A DNA stretch of 64,000 nucleotides from Saccoglossus kowalevskii (Eukaryota > Hemichordata > Enteropneusta > Harrimaniidae): assembly GCF_000003605.2 (NCBI RefSeq), contig NW_003138320.1:39572-103571 (forward strand). The letters are read 5' to 3'. Position 1 is the first letter of the stretch; every line of letters begins with the position of its first letter. The notes under the pieces are model-generated. The model was given only the letters and a program-made list of their open reading frames with translations, did no database searches and was not told the origin of the DNA. Of the stretch, positions 29,623 to 40,228 are shown one piece after another. A program made the position numbers and the translations under genes.

Positions 29623-31315
29623 ATAAACTGAGAATAAAGCATGTTGAGAGCTCCCCTGTACCAGCCTTGCCAAGTCTTGGTTGTAAATACATCCAAGATG
29701 GCTGCCAGTGTAAGTGAAAGATCCATTCATGAGACTTCTTGTCTCTTGAATAGTTTTCCATTCACACAGGTACAAAATAAATATTAGTACAATCACAGTA
29801 TGACAAAAGAATGAATTACTGTCATTCATCCATAGACAAAGTACTGTCAAGATTTGCATATTTCTACAACACAAAGTAACAGAGTTTCTCATTGGCTAAT
29901 GTATATACACAGAATTTCACAGTTTCAAAAGTTATTACAAACGTATCTCAATAGAAAAAATAGTAAAAAAAATACTGTAAATCAGTGATAACTTTGTTCA
30001 AAACAAGCACTCAAAATTGGAAGCAATGAACATCCATTAAATTTGTCAAATGAATTCTTTGCTCAACTGATGTGGTTCAATTGGCAAGTAATCTTCGTTA
30101 AAAAGAGCCATCATGCTATACAACCATTTCAAAACATCCCTGAGGGCGCTCTAACAATAATTTGTCAAACTGAACCATAGAGGGCGCCCACAGCAATATT
30201 TTTACTACTTCGACAGTTATTCAACAGGTGAACTTATGCAGACAATTAAGAAGCTAGTGAAGTATTAGTTCCTTTTTAAATACATTTCACACAAAAGTTT
30301 TTTTTCCATTTAAATTCTCAACTGGATGAGTGTGCATATACAACTACATAAAACCACAAACAGTATGGTTAAGGAAGAGCATATGTCTGTCTTCAAACCA
30401 TTTTTTTTTTCCACAAATAAACATCATGCATTTCAATACTGCAATTTAAATATTACAAAACCATTTTTTTGGAAGTTTAATTATAAATTATTTTGAAAAT
30501 TCAATAAAGCTATAAAGGTAGCAAAATATTCAGATTAAGAAAGCTGTCTTTTTTTCGTCCTGAAAAATAATAAATTATTCCTTATTTTTGTGCATAATAA
30601 TGCAAGCATTAGGTCATGGACCAATAAAAAAAACACTGTTACAAAATCAATTTTAGAAATCAGGAAGTAGCCTACTCAAGTTAAAATACATTTCTTTATA
30701 ACCCGTAACACATACTTTTTTTTTCACAACAGGCTTGTCTTGATTCAGAATTCTACAAAAATTCTATGAAAAAAACATACATATTTATTTTTTTAAGTTA
30801 CTAAGGGAGTCAATTCGGCTGCCTGTAATTGTCATTTGCATGACAAAGTTGTTTCTGGGTGTACGTGACTAGAAAAATACTCACTCTAGGGAGCTTACAC
30901 TAAAATCTAATCTATGTTTCAAACTTTTTTTGTTAAAAGATAACATTCATCTCAAACAAATGTAATGATTATGTCTGTTACTTCAACCCTGAGCATATTC
31001 ACCTATGGTAAGATAACAACAAAGGGACGACATAATCGCATAGCTAATAGCGATAAAGGATTATTACACCATCGAATTTACATAAGTTTTAGATCTACTG
31101 ACTGATCTGAACTGAGTACTGGTAAGTTTATTAAATACAGGTAGGGAAGTCCAGCGAAAAGTCATATCATAGAACTAGTACCTTTGTTGGTCATAAAGAA
31201 ACTAGGAAAAGAATTGGATATTTCATACAGATGCATGAATCCCATACTTTTGTTATTGCAGTACTCAAATCATTAATAGTACTTTTACATTTACAATATT
31301 TTTGAATTAGTCAAA

Positions 31316-31326
31316 TTTATTTTATT
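31316..31326 (-). terminator. FBXO42: Candidate polyadenylation signal for FBXO42
   Basis: On the - strand two adjacent AATAAA hexamers (TTTATTTTATT on the + strand) lie about 745 bp after the FBXO42 stop, giving a 3' UTR of about 0.75 kb. Further AATAAA sites at about 26215 and 25316 would give much longer UTRs. Confidence 0.35.
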
Positions 31327-32069
31327 TTTGACTGACACTTAAGATTATAATCTGTCTAATACGAATATAATAACATTTTACAGGAGATTGCTTGCTCATA
31401 TTTCAAACCATTTTAATTACAAACCAAGCCTTACCTTTATGGAATGCTTATAGGATAGGTGTACATTTATTCAAATATCTTTCTGGAAAAATCCGCAGAG
31501 TAAAGACATTACAGTCACAAGGATAGACAATTCCACAACAAACTGGCAGACTCAAACAACACAGTCTTAATATGAACTATAAAAACAAATATCACTTGTG
31601 GGTCATTTCAAATTTTGGATGCTGTTATTATACGATGTGGAAAAACTTCTCTTAAGATACCAGAGTATCATCAATTAAAAAATGTCAGCACACAGTATAT
31701 TGAATAGTAAATACCAAAGCCAAAATCTTTGAATATACTTTTAACTGTCAGTTAAACAATTTTTTCAGTTAAATCAAAAGATTTGTGCCATGAGAGTTCA
31801 AAATTATAATCAAAAAAAAAAAAAAAGTATTAAATTTGCACCAATAATTTGGAGGGAAACAATTCTGGCTGTGAAAGTATTAATTGGTTGTACGAAATAC
31901 AAACCAGGGCATATCAGTTGAAAGTGCTCTTAAAAACTCATAGCACATATAACTGAGGATCGGAAACAACCCAATGTTTAGAAATGTTCAACAATATAAT
32001 ACAATAGTCATTCTGTGGTCCCGTCATAGGAAAATACAGTTATGTGTGCATTATGGAAGACAGACAATT

Positions 32070-33392
32070 TCAAAATGCAAAATACACTGCGTTAGTGGCA
32101 GTAGCTTTCGAATCAGGAGTAATTTTAGTGACATCGTCCAACATTCCACCAAACATGACCAACTCTCCTCTGCCAACCACCAACGAATACAAACTAGTCT
32201 CTGGAGGAGGTCCATGCTGGTTTGTAACGGCTGTGGTGATTGGTTGATTATTAGATAACCTAACAGGACCTGCACTGCTTCCTGGGATTTGTTGATGCAA
32301 CGGAGAACCGGGTTGACTTGATCGGTTACTTCGGACAACCTGACAGTTTGACGAATCAGACGGCGACGAGAGAGGTGTCCTGACTGGTTGCCAAGCGATA
32401 TACCTATTGTTCGCAACATTTGAAATGTCCAGTACATACATTTGCATAGTATTTCTCGGCCATGCGTTGAATTTAGTCCCTGAATTTGTGCGAAAGTTTT
32501 TACGACAAGGTGAACCAAAGGTTTGGGTGCTTTGACGGTGGCCAGGACTCCCTGATCTGTGACTGGGAGAAGTATGTCCATTTTCAGGAATGCCACCAAC
32601 AGCACCATTCAACTGCAGCGACGGGGAGCTCCTACCAGAGTTAGATCGAGAATCAAATCTATCGTTATCTGGAAGTTCATTTCTAAACGAACAGGCACCA
32701 AGCGAATTTAAAGTGGCAGCAGCAGCGGCGGCAGCATCAGCAACAGTTAATGACCTTGTTGGTGAACCATTATTGCTATCTCGATCCTCATACCGACCTC
32801 TTGGTGGTCGGAGTACTGAATCGCTAAAACTTCTTGCAGTATTGTCCATTGCGTCACTTCTGGATCGCAAATGTCGAAGTTTAAAGATTCGTGTCCTGGC
32901 TGGCGATCCAAAAGACGATGACGAGCTGCTGGACACACATCTAGAGAAACTATTACTACTGCCAGATGCACTAGCTCCTTCCACAGGTGTGGAGCCAAGA
33001 CTACATCTCCGTGACAATGTACGTTGTGGTGAAAAGTCTCGACTCTCAGAGTTAGCAACAGTTCTACTCGGCATTTCCCAATCTAATAGATTATTTTCTG
33101 GGTCTGAGAAAGTCCTAACAACAGGTCGGCGCCGGAGACTGCCATGTCTGGTATGTACTGGCGATTCACGTCCATCAGAAGGCATATTGACTCTCTGTGG
33201 AGAATGTTGTCTCCTAAAATCGTGATTTGCAGCATTGGCCCGTGGAGGGGAGGAATGATGTCTGTATGCATTAGCCCGTAGAACAAAATTATTGCCCGTA
33301 TGAGATCGCTGATGCTGTGGTTTTAGTGGAATGGTAGGGATGCTTGATCTGTTCTTCATACTTTTACTGAACACAACTACACGCTCACCAAT
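32070..33392 (-). CDS. FBXO42: FBXO42 last exon: Ser/Arg-rich linker and final kelch repeat
   Basis: Acceptor TTTCTATCAG then IGERVVVFSKSMKNRSS. A long low-complexity linker rich in Ser, Arg, Pro and Asn follows, with a run of seven Ala (DAAAAAAATLNSLG), then the conserved end NTMQMYVLDISNV, GPPPETSLYSLVVGRGELVM, FGGMLDDVTK and NAVYFAF, stop TGA at 32072-32070. 440 residues. The linker is poorly conserved in sequence but occupies the same place as in vertebrates and is typical of a disordered, phosphorylatable segment. Confidence 0.95.
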   Translation of the reverse strand: MGERVVVFSKSMKNRSSIPTIPLKPQHQRSHTGNNFVLRANAYRHHSSPPRANAANHDFRRQHSPQRVNMPSDGRESPVHTRHGSLRRRPVVRTFSDPENNLLDWEMPSRTVANSESRDFSPQRTLSRRCSLGSTPVEGASASGSSNSFSRCVSSSSSSSFGSPARTRIFKLRHLRSRSDAMDNTARSFSDSVLRPPRGRYEDRDSNNGSPTRSLTVADAAAAAAATLNSLGACSFRNELPDNDRFDSRSNSGRSSPSLQLNGAVGGIPENGHTSPSHRSGSPGHRQSTQTFGSPCRKNFRTNSGTKFNAWPRNTMQMYVLDISNVANNRYIAWQPVRTPLSSPSDSSNCQVVRSNRSSQPGSPLHQQIPGSSAGPVRLSNNQPITTAVTNQHGPPPETSLYSLVVGRGELVMFGGMLDDVTKITPDSKATATNAVYFAF

Positions 33393-36300
33393 CTGATAGA
33401 AAGACAAGAATAAATCAAGTACAGTTTGTGATGTGGTGTGATTTGATATACAGTGAAAATACTCTGTTAAACAAACAACTGCCCCATATACATGTATGTA
33501 TATATATATATTTCCCCTCAGACACGTGTAGCTCTTATTGATTACCCGGATTCTCATAACTTGAATTAACTATGCAATCCGCACTAGATGTCAAACTACA
33601 AATAACTGAGGGGAATACCAGAAATACTGAAAAACATCATTTACCGGGTACATAAAAAGTGACTTCCCATGAAAATGATATCAAATTTCCCTTTAAAAGT
33701 CTACATGGGAATAAGCACCCCAATATTATTTTCAAAGTTGGTATATGCAAGTAGTTGATGGTCAAAATGCAGCGGAATAATACCGTAAACAATAAGGCAG
33801 AGGTGTGAAAGGCTATGAATGTAAGGTCCAGTACAAAACCAGAAATTTCAAAACAGCAACATTGTCTTTTCTTTTTCACCACCTTTTTTCTTTAAAATGA
33901 CACTCCAAATATCTTGGTTGCATATGAAAAAGTCAAGCAAACGATACATTTCACACCATGATTTGAACTTGATGAATATTTTTTTAAAACAATAGTGTTG
34001 AAGAGACCTCAAGATGGATTGTAAATCAAGTTGTTGTAAAGTTATAGGGGCTTTTTTTCGTATAAAGACATTGAACAATTTGATGGGCCATACATACCTT
34101 ACACGCCGGGTGACACCATAGTTGTGGTGCAGCAAAGTCCTCATTAAGTATATCAACCTCCTGCCACATCCACGGCACAGTGTCCATTCGCAGTACCCAT
34201 GCATCATTAAACATCTACACAGAACAATCACAAAGAATTTGGTTAAGTATGGAGTTCAAATGCAATTTTTTTTTTTTATAAAATACTGTTAAAATATTCT
34301 TATTTCTTAGTAAGAGTGAAGTTAATCGGACCGTGCAGCTTTGTATGAGAATTTGACCTTATTCACTGCAGGTTCAGTTTCAACTGTAATTCTACAATAT
34401 TTGTGCTATTAATAGTGCATGTGCATATGTAAATGACAGGGACCAATATACATGAATCCATTTTAGTATACAGTTTGTTTTTGGGTTTCAACACATTGCC
34501 TAATGAAAGCATCCATGGACACCTGACAGTAAAGGAAAAAACATTGTCGGAGGATAATGTTTTAAGTGTGCCTCTATTGGGAATACAGTATAATCCCCCC
34601 CCCCCACCACCACCACCACCCCCACCACCACCACCACCACCACCACCACCACCACCACCACCACCCCCCCAGTAATGCAAATACTGTTAGTCTGATGTTT
34701 TAACCAAACAAGCAATCTGTTCTCATGAGATGTGAATTGTAAATTGTAATGCGATACTCCTTAGGCTGCTCAAAATAAAGTGTGAAAGATTATTTCTTTA
34801 CATTCTGTATAATCTAGCATGATTGTTATTATGATTTCTGCAAACACATGACATTAGTGAATAGACAAGACAATTTAATAATATGTTTTTGGCATAAAAA
34901 GTGGCATAAACTTATTTGGCATTGGCACATTTCCCAAAATAAGCATTGTGCGCCCCCTAGTTGCGCGGTATTCTGTGTCATCGAGAAAATTCATACTGAG
35001 CCCTATTCTGAGTTCCAGCTTTTTAAAAATGTAAAATCATAGACGGCAACAAATAAACTCAAGTAATCGGTTGGCTATAATTAGGCACAATCGGCAGATG
35101 AAAACACCTAAATTGCTCGTTTCCAATGGAGTAACATAACATCGAGTCGGACATATATTTTGTGAGGTCATTATCTGGAATATGATTTGAGTGGTTGAAT
35201 AAGGTGATGCTAAGAGGATGACAAAATCAGGCCACTGCAAGATAAATGCAGTTACAAACTCACCATATTAGCTCCACCACAGCCACCAAGAATAAGAAGA
35301 CATCTGTCATTAACAACAACCTGCAAGAACAAATGGCACTGTTTAACACAAAATATTTACTAGATGTGTCTTTTCAGTGATTAACGACATTATTTCAAAC
35401 AAACTGGATTAATTTGTATTTGACATTGCCTACATTTGTTGATCAGTAGTTTCCTGTGGTATAATTGCAAATAGTTTAAGCAATTTTTTGTATTATCTTT
35501 GCTAACAGCAAGGTAGAATTTGTTTGGTTAGCACATATGTGTGCTGAATAAAGTTTTTCATGTACATAGTCCCTTACATAGCTTTTAATAAAAAAATTAT
35601 CATAGTGGAAACAAATAATTTTTAATCATTTGTGAAATTACATTGACCATTCTGCAGACAATGACTAGTATAAGCATTAAAGTTATTGTTGATTTACTGT
35701 CCATGGAGAGTCAAGAAATGGCTACAGTGCAGAAAGCAATGCTCTAGAAGTTCAAGAGAAAGAGTTCTATAGTCTGTATAGACTGCTCCTACATAGATAA
35801 ATAAATTACTCATATATCTGGCCTCTAGAGGGCACTGTTTATGTATTATTGATGGTGTCATAGGATCTATAGTTTTATGATCGACAGTAGAACACAGTCA
35901 CACATGGAAAGACACATGGTGGGTAGCTGTCATACAGGTCTCATGCCACTAATCAACCAATAACCGTTTGTATCCCTCAATTTAAATGCCTCGCAAAACC
36001 AATAAAATGTTTTAATATTTTTTTCTCAGGTGTGTCAAAGGTTTTTTGTGGTTGATTACTGACATGTTGAATTCCCATTTTTGAGCCTATGTTTTCAACT
36101 TTGTTTATCGTTTTCATATAGCAATCTTCTCATATGTTAACATTGACGTCTATTGAGTTTCATTTAGTGGTATGAGCCCTACATTAAATGAGGTCTAGAC
36201 TGGCCAAGCTTTGACAATTTTATATATATTTTTTATTAAATCGTGGTCTGATGTGAAATTACCATGACTGGTCAATCCTGCAGCATATTCATCGCTATTC

Positions 36301-39300
36301 AGAAAAAATACCAAACATTTTAATGCTTATAACATTTTTTAAATTTCGCTGATTTACTATTTCAGGCATATTCAGTAGGTTATAAATTCACGGTTTTATC
36401 ATTCAGATAATGTGTTCTATGCTGAATTTTACATATTCACTGATTTTTAATTTAGGGAATTTTCCAGCTAGCGAAATAAGCAAAATTAAAACCCAGTGAA
36501 TAATTAACCCTTTTACAGTACCATAAGAATATGTGAATATGTTCTCTGTCATAGCTCCCTAACTTACTGGTTATTCTATATGGAAGGTGACAAGAGTTAA
36601 TGGAATGAGTGCAAGCATGGAAGGTGCCTATTTCGTAGAAATAAAGGTGCTGAAAATAGCAAGTAATTGTTGACAGTGAGCGACACCATGACTTTTCTCA
36701 TGGTAAATTAGTTATAATTGGTACATGCACTGTAATGGCGCCTGGCTTGTCATTCATTAAAGTGATTCATTTATGAAAGTATGACTTAATTGGTCTTGTA
36801 CATGTACATGAGTTTTCTCTCTGTATCTGTGCTTCAGTCTGGTGTTGAAAACTAATTAGTTAAAGTTCAGTTGTTGGTTACTTTATGCCAGCTATGTATG
36901 TAGTACGTCTCGGAGAGTGCTTGCTTAGAAAAGTTTCAAGCAATCTGCTTCCATTTTGGGGCAGAGCATTCAATCTAGTGTTGAATACAAAGACTGAAAA
37001 TGAAACTGCGGACACCGAGATACAGATTTTGAATTCACCTTGTTTTGAATAGTTGTTTTTCATAGTTTTAGGTTCCATATTTCATACAGAATGAAAGCAA
37101 TGCCAGTATTCTCATGGCAGTGAAAATGTTAGTTTTCTATGTAAAACTGGGTAAAACTTTGAACGACTAAGGATTTACTTTGAAATCAAGGGTGGTTTAA
37201 CCTAACATTTTTGTTAAATACTATAGTAAAAAGTTCACCGGTCACTGATAGCATAGTGGTTGTCGCTTCAGACTCATGATCGGTAGACCCAAGTTCAAAT
37301 CCTACCTTAGGCTGAACATCAAAGGGTCAACCCCTACCCTGGGTGAGTGTACTACAGACTCAATGGGAAGGCCAATTCCACTGGCCGAGATTCATTCACT
37401 AATGAATGCGATTTTGGGGGAACCTTTGTTAAGGTCCTGGGTGCTTGTGTTCGACCGAGCCTGGTTGACGCCAGGATAGCGCATTAAAATTGCCATTTGA
37501 CAGAGAGATGGCCACACAGCCCTGTCATGTAGTCCTAAACATGAATATGACTTCTGTGGCAAAATGCACTATGTGTCAGCACTAGCACTTGCAATTTGCA
37601 CATACAAAAAGAAAAAAAAAGTCAGGAGAGGCAACGGTGACATTCAATGTCCAGAACTGTCGCCTGGCACAAAAATATTTATAAAAAAAAAATGATCACA
37701 TTCTGTCTTGGTCTAAATTTACATTGAAACTTCAAGTTCAAAATTAAATTTGTGACTGAATCACCCATTTAATAAATGAGGTCTCCCTCACAGTTATGAT
37801 CAAAGACATTACTATACCAAGCTTTATAATTAGCTGGATTTTAATTTTGTTTATTCCCCTGAAAGCTAAATGCGGTAACATTGATGACTCCAAACGAATA
37901 ATTAGAAACAATGCACACAAACTAGTATCACTCATGTAAGGGCAAAGGAAATATTTCAAGAGAGAGGGCATAGTAAACTTAAGCCTTTCACCCCAATTGT
38001 GTAGCTCCCTCACCTAATTATTAAATGGTTGAACCCTTATATTAATGGCACACACATAAAGCATACAAAAACTCCAACATGTGGTTCTCATACATCATGA
38101 ACAGTGGTGGCATGACCCGCCGTTATTTGGCAGTAAACTGTTCCTTGTACGTCATCAACATCACTAATGATAACACAGTATGTATATCTCTGACGATGAT
38201 TACTTTCTGAATAGGAAAATAAATACATCTATTACCGTACCTGTGAGTGTCCAAAACGAGGTCTTGGTCTGATGCCATCAATCTGGACTAATTCCCATAA
38301 CATGACTTGTATGTCTAATATCCAAACATCATTTGATCTGAAAAGAAAAGGGAAGGATAGAAAATTCTGTATTTAATCTTTTCATCCCCAGAATTTCTCA
38401 CCCAGATATTTCTGCACTTGTTTCTTATATTCTTCAATATTGCTGGAAATGTACTCAAATTTTGGAGCCAACAGACAAAATTTGAATAAATTTTCAGTTT
38501 TTACTCAAAAAATGTGGATATTTTTGACCCAATCTTTTTAAGGAAAGTGCAGTCTACATGTACGTGTATAAACGGGACTATTTTGTCAATTTGTAATAAA
38601 AAGAGGATCCCAGTGGTGAAAAGGTTAAGTCACATGTTACAAGTGTAGCACCTTCATGATTACCAGCTGAATACATACATGTACTTCTAACTAGTCAAGT
38701 GATTCCTTTTGTGATAGCTTTTACAGGTAAATTGGCCTCCGGATCAAATTTAGATTCATTGTCGAGCTCGAGTGACAGAAGAAATCTAATTAAATAATTG
38801 CATGAATCCAGATTTTTCAATGCCTAGTGCTAAATACTAGCGTGTTGCGTAGACGAAATATTGAAGAAACCAAAGTTTTCATGATTGACTTATAATGTTT
38901 ATTCTACTATTTGGGATTTTTGTTACACATGGATACCCAAGTAATCAGGTGATACATAGCATCATTATAATAGTACCCAATGTAATATCTAGTCACGTAT
39001 TAGTATTTTTATGTATGCGACATTACGTTAAAGAAGAATCAAATTCATACTACTGAATACATACCTAAGTGGTCAAATGGCCACTAAGCTAGCAGCAGTA
39101 ACCAGGAAATGAAATTATGATGTGTTACATGCTGCTGAATACAAGCCTAGGTGGTCAAATAGCCACCTAAGCTAGCAGCATTAACCATGAAATAACGTTA
39201 TGTGTTACATGCTACTGAATACATGCCTAGGTGGTCAAATGGCCACTTAAGCTAGCAGCAGTAACCAGGAAATGAAATTATGTGTTACATGCTACTGAAT

Positions 39301-40228
39301 ACATGCCTAGGTGGTCAAATAGCCACCTAAGCTAGCAGCATTAACCATGAAATAACGTTATGTGTTACATGCTACTGAATACAAGCCTAGGTGGTCAAAT
39401 AGCCACCTAAGCTAGCAGCATTAACCATGAAATAACGTTATGTGTTACATGCTACTGAATACATGCCTAGGTGGTCAAATGGCCACTTAAGCTAGCAGCA
39501 GTAACCAGGAAATGAAATTATGTGTTACATGCTACTGAATACATGCCTAGGTGGTCAAATGGCCACTTAAGCTAGCAGCAGTAACCAGGAAATGAAATTA
39601 TGCGTTACATGCTACTGAATACATGCCTAGGTGGTCAAATGGCCACCTGAGCTAGCAGCAGTAACCATGAAATAAAATTATGTGTTACATGCTACTGAAT
39701 ACATGCCTAGGTGGTCAAATGGCCACCTAAGCTAGCAGCAGTAACCAGGAAATGAAATTATGATGCGTTACATTCTGATGAATACATGCCTAGGTGGTCA
39801 AATGACTACCTAAGCTTGCAGCAGTAACTATGAAATGAAATTATGTGTTACATGCTACTAAATACATGCCTAGGTGGTCAAATGGCCACCTGAGCTAGCA
39901 GTAGTAACCAGGAAATGAAATTATGATGCGTTACATTCTGATGAATACATGCCTAGGTGGTCTTACCTCTGATGGCCACATAAGCCACCAAATATAATCA
40001 TCTTGTCTTCAACAACACTGGCTGCGTGACTGGCAACCGGTGGTGGAGTGGGAGTAGTGACGATAGCACACCATTTATTCTCACTTGGGATGTACATGTG
40101 AAGCTCATTGAAGAGTCTTGGAGCTTGGTGGAGAGGATATGGTACAGGAGGAGCCCAACCTCCAAATAACAGCAATGTGTCTTTGTAAGAGACCATACTG
40201 GCACAGGCTTTTGGAGACGGATACATAC
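32070..40228 (-). CDS. FBXO42: FBXO42, kelch repeats and C-terminus (5 exons, N-terminus not in view)
   Basis: Substrate-recognition subunit of an SCF-type E3 ubiquitin ligase; mammalian FBXO42 (JFK) has an F-box followed by kelch repeats and is reported to bind p53. Exons in transcript order: 40228-39967, 38337-38241, 35320-35264, 34214-34098, 33392-32070; phases join and give 617 residues. Kelch hallmarks LLLFGG, MIIFGG, LILGGCGG and VMFGG recur, with NDVWILDI, NDAWVL and MQMYVLDI as the partner strands. The order, LWCHPACK motif and GPPPETSL...GRGEL ending closely follow the vertebrate protein (about 717 residues). The N-terminal ~170 residues with the F-box are absent from what I can recognise. 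Orthology is firm; function is taken from the family. Confidence 0.95.
34098..34214 (-). CDS. FBXO42: FBXO42 exon, kelch strand NDAWVL and LWCHPACK
   Basis: MFNDAWVLRMDTVPWMWQEV, DILNEDFAAPQLWCHPACK between TGTGTAG and AAG|GTATGT, phase 0/0. Human: [20 protein letters not shown], then ELWCHPACR. The ATG here is internal, not a start. Confidence 0.96.
34583..34673. repeat. Poly-C and (CCA)n microsatellite
   Basis: A C-run, then (CCA)n with interruptions, then another C-run, in the FBXO42 intron between exons 35264-35320 and 34098-34214. It encodes poly-Pro or poly-Gly open frames by chance. The length is probably unstable between individuals. Confidence 0.95.
34904..35010. repeat. Dispersed repeat, copy 1
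   Basis: Shares GCACATTTCCCAAAATAAGC, ATTGTGCGCC and TCGAGAAAATTCATACTG with 60730-60866 in the same orientation. Identity is high over the core and falls off outside. Family unknown; probably a fragment of an interspersed element. Confidence 0.65.
35264..35320 (-). CDS. FBXO42: FBXO42 exon, kelch strand LLILGGCGG
   Basis: A 57-bp exon encoding VVVNDRCLLILGGCGGANM between TTCTTGCAG and ATG|GTGAGT, phase 0/0. Human: IVIDDATILILGGCGGPNA. Found by motif and splice sites. Confidence 0.95.
35321..38240 (-). other. FBXO42: FBXO42 intron with SINE
   Basis: A 2.9-kb intron. It holds the SINE at 37236-37621. The stretch 36340-36540 carries AATTTCGCTGATTT and similar words resembling the ends of the MITE family at 45489, but complete ends could not be fixed. 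No exon-like frame is seen. Confidence 0.6.
37236..37621 (+). mobile_element. tRNA-derived SINE
   Basis: A pol III A box TAGCATAGTGG (37249-37259) and B box GTTCAAATC (37293-37301) stand 33 bp apart in a tRNA-like 5' head, with CAT at the anticodon position. A unique body follows (including GGGTGAGTGTACTACAGACT and GACGCCAGGATAGCGCATTA) and a short A-rich tail at about 37605-37620. About 385 bp, + orientation, antisense to FBXO42. Whether the body carries a named conserved SINE domain could not be judged. Confidence 0.82.
38241..38337 (-). CDS. FBXO42: FBXO42 exon, kelch strand NDVWILDI
   Basis: Acceptor CTTTTCAG, donor CAG|GTACGG. Encodes SNDVWILDIQVMLWELVQID and GIRPRPRFGHSQ. Human counterpart: SNDVWVLDLEQWAWSKPNI...PRGGQSQ. 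It begins with the third base of a split Arg codon and ends in phase 0. Confidence 0.95.
38373..38628. mobile_element. TTAA-type MITE, family C
   Basis: Starts TTAATCTTTTCATCCCCAG and ends CAGTGGTGAAAAGGTTAA, inverse sequences, TTAA on both sides. 256 bp, about 60 bp longer than its copy at 61814. It ends upstream in the intron next to FBXO42 exon 38241-38337 (start only 35 bp away). Confidence 0.8.
39045..39962. repeat. 80-bp satellite array touching an FBXO42 splice donor
   Basis: About eleven and a half units of 80 bp. Each holds an imperfect palindrome (CCTAGGTGGTCAAATGGCCA then CCTAAG) plus AGCAGCAGTAACCAGGAAAT. Alternate units show CCACTTAA/CCACCTAA and CAGCAGTAACC/CAGCATTAACC variants. 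The right end runs without a gap into the donor of the FBXO42 exon at 39967. Confidence 0.95.
39967..40228 (-). CDS. FBXO42: FBXO42 exon with kelch repeats 2-3
   Basis: Acceptor CTTCTAG, donor CAGAG|GTAAGA. Encodes MYPSPKACASMVSYKDTLLL, FGGWAPPVPYPLHQAPRLFN, ELHMYIPSENKWCAIVTT and VVEDKMIIFGGLCGHQ. Human FBXO42 has [20 protein letters not shown] and PYPLHQPERFFDEIH. Phase 1 in, phase 2 out. The donor sits inside the last, modified unit of the 80-bp satellite. Confidence 0.96.

Larger units (their letters stand above)
23468..31315. other. Intergenic region between convergent genes
   Basis: No confident coding sequence. The part nearest FBXO42 may be an alternative, longer 3' UTR. Simple (AAAT)n sequence lies near 25485-25515. 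The stretch 27240-28060 is visibly richer in G and C than its surroundings. A 55-60 bp unit is tandemly doubled at 29505-29620. The remainder is AT-rich with many T- or A-runs and nothing I can name. Confidence 0.6.

Noticed and set aside
32590-33225. 211-residue + strand frame
   Set aside because: It is the antisense shadow of the FBXO42 last exon, whose - strand frame matches the known protein.
34433-34715. Poly-Pro, poly-Gly and poly-Val frames
   Set aside because: They derive from the (CCA)n microsatellite inside an intron.
37241-37312. A tRNA gene
   Set aside because: A and B boxes are present, but the acceptor stem does not pair and a long body with an A-rich tail follows, so it is the head of a SINE.
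39045-39962. CRISPR-like array of palindromic repeats
   Set aside because: There are no unique spacers; the 80-bp units are continuous, and the setting is an animal intron.
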